Made by a program: the position numbers and the translations under genes. From Cupriavidus sp. MP-37 (GTDB taxonomy: Bacteria; Pseudomonadota; Gammaproteobacteria; Burkholderiales; Burkholderiaceae), in NCBI RefSeq assembly GCF_020618415.1, contig NZ_CP085344.1:2193001-2257000 (forward strand): 64,000 nt of DNA, written 5' to 3'. Below the pieces are notes generated by a model. The model did no database searches, had not been told where the DNA came from, and saw only the letters and a program-made list of their open reading frames with translations. Position 1 is the stretch's first letter. Every line of letters starts with the position of its first letter. Below, one piece after another: positions 60,810-64,000 of this stretch.

Positions 60810-60835
60810 CGCCAGGCGACGCCGCGGCGGGCCGG

Positions 60836-60860
60836 GCCGGCGCTGTAGGACGGCGCCGGC
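60836..60860 (+). terminator. candidate terminator after azoR
   Basis: GCCGGCGC (60836-60843) and GCGCCGGC (60853-60860) pair perfectly around a 9-base loop, 26 bases after the azoR stop. No U-run follows; confidence is modest. Confidence 0.4.
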
Positions 60861-61000
60861 TCGCCCCGGGGCCGGATCGGGTCTATGATGGTTCGGGGCG
60901 CTACGGCGCCCCGCGTGCCATGGGCGGCGCGCGGCCGCGGGCCACTGGCCGCGGCCGCGCACCGCCTGCAGTCATCGACCGATCCAACCCGGGAGCCCGC

Positions 61001-62290
61001 ATGACTTCAGCCCTGTTGCCAGGAGCCGCCCTCCATCCGCCGCACGAACCCGCCCTGCTGTCGCAGTACCGGCATGTACGCGCCGCCACCGAAACCCTGG
61101 TGGCCGACCTGTCGGATGCCGATGCCACCGTGCAGTCGATGGACGATGCCAGCCCGGCAAAATGGCACCTGGCGCACACCACGTGGTTCTTCGAGGAATT
61201 CGTGCTGGCCGCGCGCATCCCGGACTACGAGCCGGTCGACCCGGCCTACCGCTATCTCTTCAACTCGTACTATGAAGCGGTCGGCGCGCGCCATCCGCGG
61301 CCGAGGCGCGGGCTGCTGACGCGTCCGTCGCTGGACGAAGTGCTGGCGTACCGCGAGGCCGTCGACGAAGCCATGCTGGCGCTGCTGGGCAGCGCCCAGA
61401 CCGACGCCGAGGCGGCGCTGATCACGCTCGGCCTGCAGCATGAACAGCAGCACCAGGAACTGCTGCTGACCGACGTGCTGCACCTGTTCGCGCAGAACCC
61501 GCTGCGCCCCGCCTTTGCCCCGGAACTGCCCGCCCCGGTGATTGCCGACCCGCGCCCCGCGCCGGACTGGATCGGCTTTGACGGCGGACTGGTCGAAATC
61601 GGCCACCACGGCGAGACCTTCGCCTTCGATTGCGAAACGCCGCGCCACAAGGTCTACCTGGCCCCGTTCACGCTGTGCTCGCACCCGGTCAGCAACCGGC
61701 AATGGTTCGAGTTCATCGAGGATGGCGGCTACCAGAGCGCCGGGCTGTGGCTGTCGGACGGCTGGCGCTGGGTCGGCGAGCAAGGCATCCAGGCCCCGCT
61801 CTACTGGGAAGAGCGCGACGGCACCTGGTGGCAGATGACGCTGCGCGGCATGCATCCGGTCGACCCCGACAGCCCGGTGACCCACCTCAGCTTCTATGAG
61901 GCCGACGCGTTCGCGCGCTGGGCCGAGCGCCGGCTGCCGACCGAGGCGGAATGGGAGCATGCCGCCAGCCGCCTGCCGGCCACCGGGAATTTTGTCGAGG
62001 GGCGCGCGCTGCGGCCGCTGCCGGACCGGCAGAACACCGCCGGCGTGCTGCGCCAGATGTTCGGCGACGTCTGGGAATGGACCGCCAGCGCCTTCCTGCC
62101 TTATCCGGGCTTCCGCCCCAACGCCGGCACGGTGGGCGAGTACAACGGCAAGTTCATGAGCGGGCAGATGGTGCTGCGCGGCGGGTCGTGCGTCACCCCC
62201 GAATCGCATATCCGCGCGAGCTACCGCAATTTCTTCTATCCGCACCAGCGCTGGCAGTTCACCGGAGTGCGGCTGGCCGACGACGTCTAG
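61001..62290 (+). CDS. egtB: ergothioneine biosynthesis protein EgtB (iron-dependent sulfoxide synthase)
   Basis: 429 residues. The DinB-like N-terminal domain (~20-160) supplies the iron ligands: [14 protein letters not shown] (His) and the HEQQHQELL motif (His and His). The C-terminal FGE-like domain (~185-420) has [12 protein letters not shown] and [13 protein letters not shown], but not the two-cysteine pair of a sulfatase maturase. EgtB joins trimethylhistidine and a thiol using oxygen, forming the sulfoxide precursor of ergothioneine. GGGAG lies 5 bases before the ATG at 61001. EgtD, the partner methyltransferase, is not adjacent in this window. Confidence 0.87.
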   Translation: MTSALLPGAALHPPHEPALLSQYRHVRAATETLVADLSDADATVQSMDDASPAKWHLAHTTWFFEEFVLAARIPDYEPVDPAYRYLFNSYYEAVGARHPRPRRGLLTRPSLDEVLAYREAVDEAMLALLGSAQTDAEAALITLGLQHEQQHQELLLTDVLHLFAQNPLRPAFAPELPAPVIADPRPAPDWIGFDGGLVEIGHHGETFAFDCETPRHKVYLAPFTLCSHPVSNRQWFEFIEDGGYQSAGLWLSDGWRWVGEQGIQAPLYWEERDGTWWQMTLRGMHPVDPDSPVTHLSFYEADAFARWAERRLPTEAEWEHAASRLPATGNFVEGRALRPLPDRQNTAGVLRQMFGDVWEWTASAFLPYPGFRPNAGTVGEYNGKFMSGQMVLRGGSCVTPESHIRASYRNFFYPHQRWQFTGVRLADDV

Positions 62291-62688
62291 GGCCGCGCCC
62301 AGTCTGGCGCCAGCCAGCGCCAGGCCAGCCAGGCCAGCGCGGCCCACACCAGCACGATGACCACCGCGGCCGCGCGATTGCGCGGCCGTTGCGCATGGGT
62401 GGCCTGCCAGGCGTCGGCGCGGACCCGGCATTCGTCCTTGACCTCGGCGGGAATCAGCCGCAGCGTCAGCCAGATGCCGAGCGGCACCAGCAGCACGTCA
62501 TCGAGATAGCCCAGCACCGGAATGAAATCCGGGATCAGGTCGAGCGGGCTGAAGGCATAGGCCACCACCAGCGCGCCCAGCAGCCGCGCCGCCCACGGCG
62601 TCCGGGGATGGCGGCTGCAGAACCACAGCATCAGCAGGCTGCCCTTGAGCCCGCGCGCCCACTGGCGCAGGCGCGAGCCGGTCGCCAT
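62287..62688 (-). CDS. DUF1232 (YkvA-type) membrane protein
   Basis: 133 residues. The DUF1232 core [29 protein letters not shown] is clear (~44-72). Membrane helices flank it, including a final [18 protein letters not shown]. Its function is unknown. It is convergent with egtB with a 4-base overlap, and lies 15 bases downstream of the ankyrin gene on the same strand. Confidence 0.88.
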   Translation of the reverse strand: MATGSRLRQWARGLKGSLLMLWFCSRHPRTPWAARLLGALVVAYAFSPLDLIPDFIPVLGYLDDVLLVPLGIWLTLRLIPAEVKDECRVRADAWQATHAQRPRNRAAAVVIVLVWAALAWLAWRWLAPDWARP

Positions 62689-62703
62689 CGGCGCTGGCCC
62701 GGC

Positions 62704-63450
62704 TTACCAGCCCTTGCTCTGCGGCGCGGCGGGACGCTGGCCGCCGGGCTCGGCGACGGGCGGTTTCAGCGGCGGCGCCGGCACGATCGGGGTCTGCGGA
62801 TACAGCTTCTGCCAGCGCGCCTTCAGGCCGCTGGCGATCTCGCCCTGGTTATAACGCTCGGCAAAGTCGATCACGGTCATGCCCTGCTGGTTCTTCAGGC
62901 GCATGTCGGCGCCTTCGTCCAGCAGCAGCTTGACGGTCTCGATATGGCCGCCGCGCGCGGCCATCATCAGCGGGGTGGTGCCGTTGGGGCTTTCGGCGTC
63001 GATATACGCGGCATGGTCGACCAGGTACTTGACCACGTCGTTGTGGCCGTTGGTGGCGGCATAGTGCAGCGGCGTCCAGCCGGTCTTGTTGATCTCGGCC
63101 TCCATGTCGTCGACCATCAGCTTGACCATGTCGAGCTGGCCCTGCAGCGCGGCCATCATCAGCGGGGTTTCGCCGGCCGGGTTGGCCTTGTCGAAGTCGA
63201 TGTCCCTGGCGCGGATCAGCACCGTCGCCGCCTTCAGCGACTTCTCGCGCAGCGCCAGCACCAGCGCCGGGTTGCCGCGGTTGTCGACCACGTTGGGGTC
63301 GACGCCCTTTGCCAGCAGCTTCTTGACGGTATTGGCGTCGTCGAATTCCACCGCCTTGCGCATGTCGTCGGCCGGCGCGGCCTGCGCGAGCGTGGCGGCG
63401 GCCAGCGCAACAGCGCCGGCGGCACGTCGGACAAATTTCATGTCAAACAT
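62704..63450 (-). CDS. secreted ankyrin-repeat protein
   Basis: 248 residues. A signal peptide (FVRRAAGAVALAAATLAQA) is followed by about five ankyrin repeats from ~30 to ~200, such as NPALVLALREKSLKAATVLI, GETPLMMAALQGQLDMVKLM, GWTPLHYAATNGHNDVVKYL and GTTPLMMAARGGHIETVKLL, then a proline-rich tail. It would be a periplasmic protein-protein interaction scaffold. I took the ATG at 63450, with AGGAAA 4 to 9 bases upstream; it overlaps the end of the TatD gene by 8 bases, so the two are coupled. Confidence 0.87.
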   Translation of the reverse strand: MFDMKFVRRAAGAVALAAATLAQAAPADDMRKAVEFDDANTVKKLLAKGVDPNVVDNRGNPALVLALREKSLKAATVLIRARDIDFDKANPAGETPLMMAALQGQLDMVKLMVDDMEAEINKTGWTPLHYAATNGHNDVVKYLVDHAAYIDAESPNGTTPLMMAARGGHIETVKLLLDEGADMRLKNQQGMTVIDFAERYNQGEIASGLKARWQKLYPQTPIVPAPPLKPPVAEPGGQRPAAPQSKGW

Positions 63451-64000
63451 GAGATTTCCTGTCAATGTGCTCGAATAGATTGAAGAAATTTTCCGTCGTC
63501 TGTTCCGCGACCTGTTCCACCGGCACGCCGCGCAGCTGTGCGATGAATTCGCCCACATGGCGCACCCAGGCCGGCTCGTTGGTCTTGCCGCGATACGGCA
63601 CCGGTGCCAGGTAGGGCGAATCGGTCTCGATCAGCATCCGCTCCAGCGGCACCTTGCGCGCGGTTTCCTGCAGCTCCGCCGCGCTCTTGAAGGTGACGAT
63701 GCCGGAAAACGAGATATGGAAGCCCTGGTCCAGCGCCTGGCGGGCGACGTCCCAGGTTTCGGTGAAGCAGTGCATCACGCCACCGGCCTCGCCCGCGTTT
63801 TCCTCGCGCATCAGGCGCAGCGTGTCGTCGGCGGACGAGCGGGTATGGATGATCAGCGGCTTGCCGGTCTGGCGCGCGGCGCGGATATGGGTGCGGAAGC
63901 GTTCGCGCTGCCATTCCATCTCGGCGATGCTGCGGCCGTTGAGCCGGTAGTAGTCCAGCCCGGTCTCGCCGGTGCCGACCACGCGCGGGTGGGCCGACAG
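63443..64000 (-). CDS. TatD-family DNase/metal hydrolase (partial, N-terminus beyond window)
   Basis: The visible 185 or so residues are the C-terminal two-thirds of a TatD nuclease. Metal ligands can be seen as Glu in GETGLDYY, His in IIHTRSS, His in VMHCFTET and Asp in IETDSPYLAPVPYRGK. The terminal VPVEQVAEQTTENFFNLF is typical. TatD proteins are 3'-5' nucleases or deoxyribonucleases of the amidohydrolase fold. The gene runs off the right edge of the window, and is followed in the same direction by the ankyrin gene with an 8-base overlap. Confidence 0.93.
   Translation of the reverse strand: MSAHPRVVGTGETGLDYYRLNGRSIAEMEWQRERFRTHIRAARQTGKPLIIHTRSSADDTLRLMREENAGEAGGVMHCFTETWDVARQALDQGFHISFSGIVTFKSAAELQETARKVPLERMLIETDSPYLAPVPYRGKTNEPAWVRHVGEFIAQLRGVPVEQVAEQTTENFFNLFEHIDRKSHV

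Overview
The window reads as a stretch of the main chromosome of a high-GC (roughly two-thirds G+C) betaproteobacterium of the Burkholderiaceae, most likely Cupriavidus or a close Ralstonia relative. This rests on the type of genes present (a liu leucine-degradation cluster, a beta-type RpoD, DUF2970, an orphan TolA, Avi_7169/7170-family proteins) and on their protein style; no database search was possible. I see no tRNA, rRNA, CRISPR array or prophage. The only mobile element is one complete IS481-family insertion sequence.

Layout. 1-6.5 kb: the end of a leucine/isovalerate catabolic operon (acyl-CoA synthetase, liuB, liuD) read leftward, with a divergent TetR repressor and two copies of a TTGAG-N5-CTCAA operator between them. 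6.5-9.1 kb: a small VOC protein, an orphan TolA/TonB-like protein, and a thiol dioxygenase paired with an Lrp/AsnC regulator. 9.4-16.7 kb: an RpoD-like primary sigma factor that seems to be a second paralog, then a tight DUF2760-Hsp70-Hsp70/DUF3731 operon of unknown role. 16.7-20 kb: an apparently exported isoaspartyl methyltransferase and a membrane protein with a spermidine-synthase fold. 20-32 kb: a class II amidotransferase, then (read leftward) a second membrane-embedded spermidine-synthase-like protein, MoxR, DUF58, DUF4381, BatA, a BatB/BatC fusion and BatD with overlapping ends, and an AspT-type antiporter.

32-38.5 kb: an envelope sulfatase module, also read leftward: two outer-membrane barrels, a membrane-anchored formylglycine-generating enzyme, a HAD lipoprotein and a sulfatase lipoprotein with the CTAGR maturation motif. 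38.7-47.4 kb: another outer-membrane barrel, an acyltransferase, a DUF2970/tri-haem cytochrome/FAD dehydrogenase operon, a MocR regulator and a fused binding-protein/permease of the osmoprotectant ABC type. 47.5-51.2 kb: a LysR regulator followed by a flavoprotein and two carboxymuconolactone-decarboxylase-fold proteins.

51.2-52.7 kb: the IS481 element sits at the loop of a GC-rich palindrome belonging to a small REP-like cluster. 52.7-64 kb: a cupin protein, an FtsK paralog with a shortened membrane domain, a REC-EAL response regulator, a DUF4136 lipoprotein, DoxX, a LysR/azoR pair, egtB, DUF1232, an ankyrin lipid/periplasm protein and the end of a TatD nuclease cut by the window edge.

The best candidates for little-described biology are the DUF2760-Hsp70-Hsp70 operon beside a divergent sigma-70, the sulfatase/FGE/HAD/outer-membrane module, and the Bat-MoxR operon headed by a spermidine-synthase-like membrane protein. 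All functional statements are inferences from sequence motifs and context.
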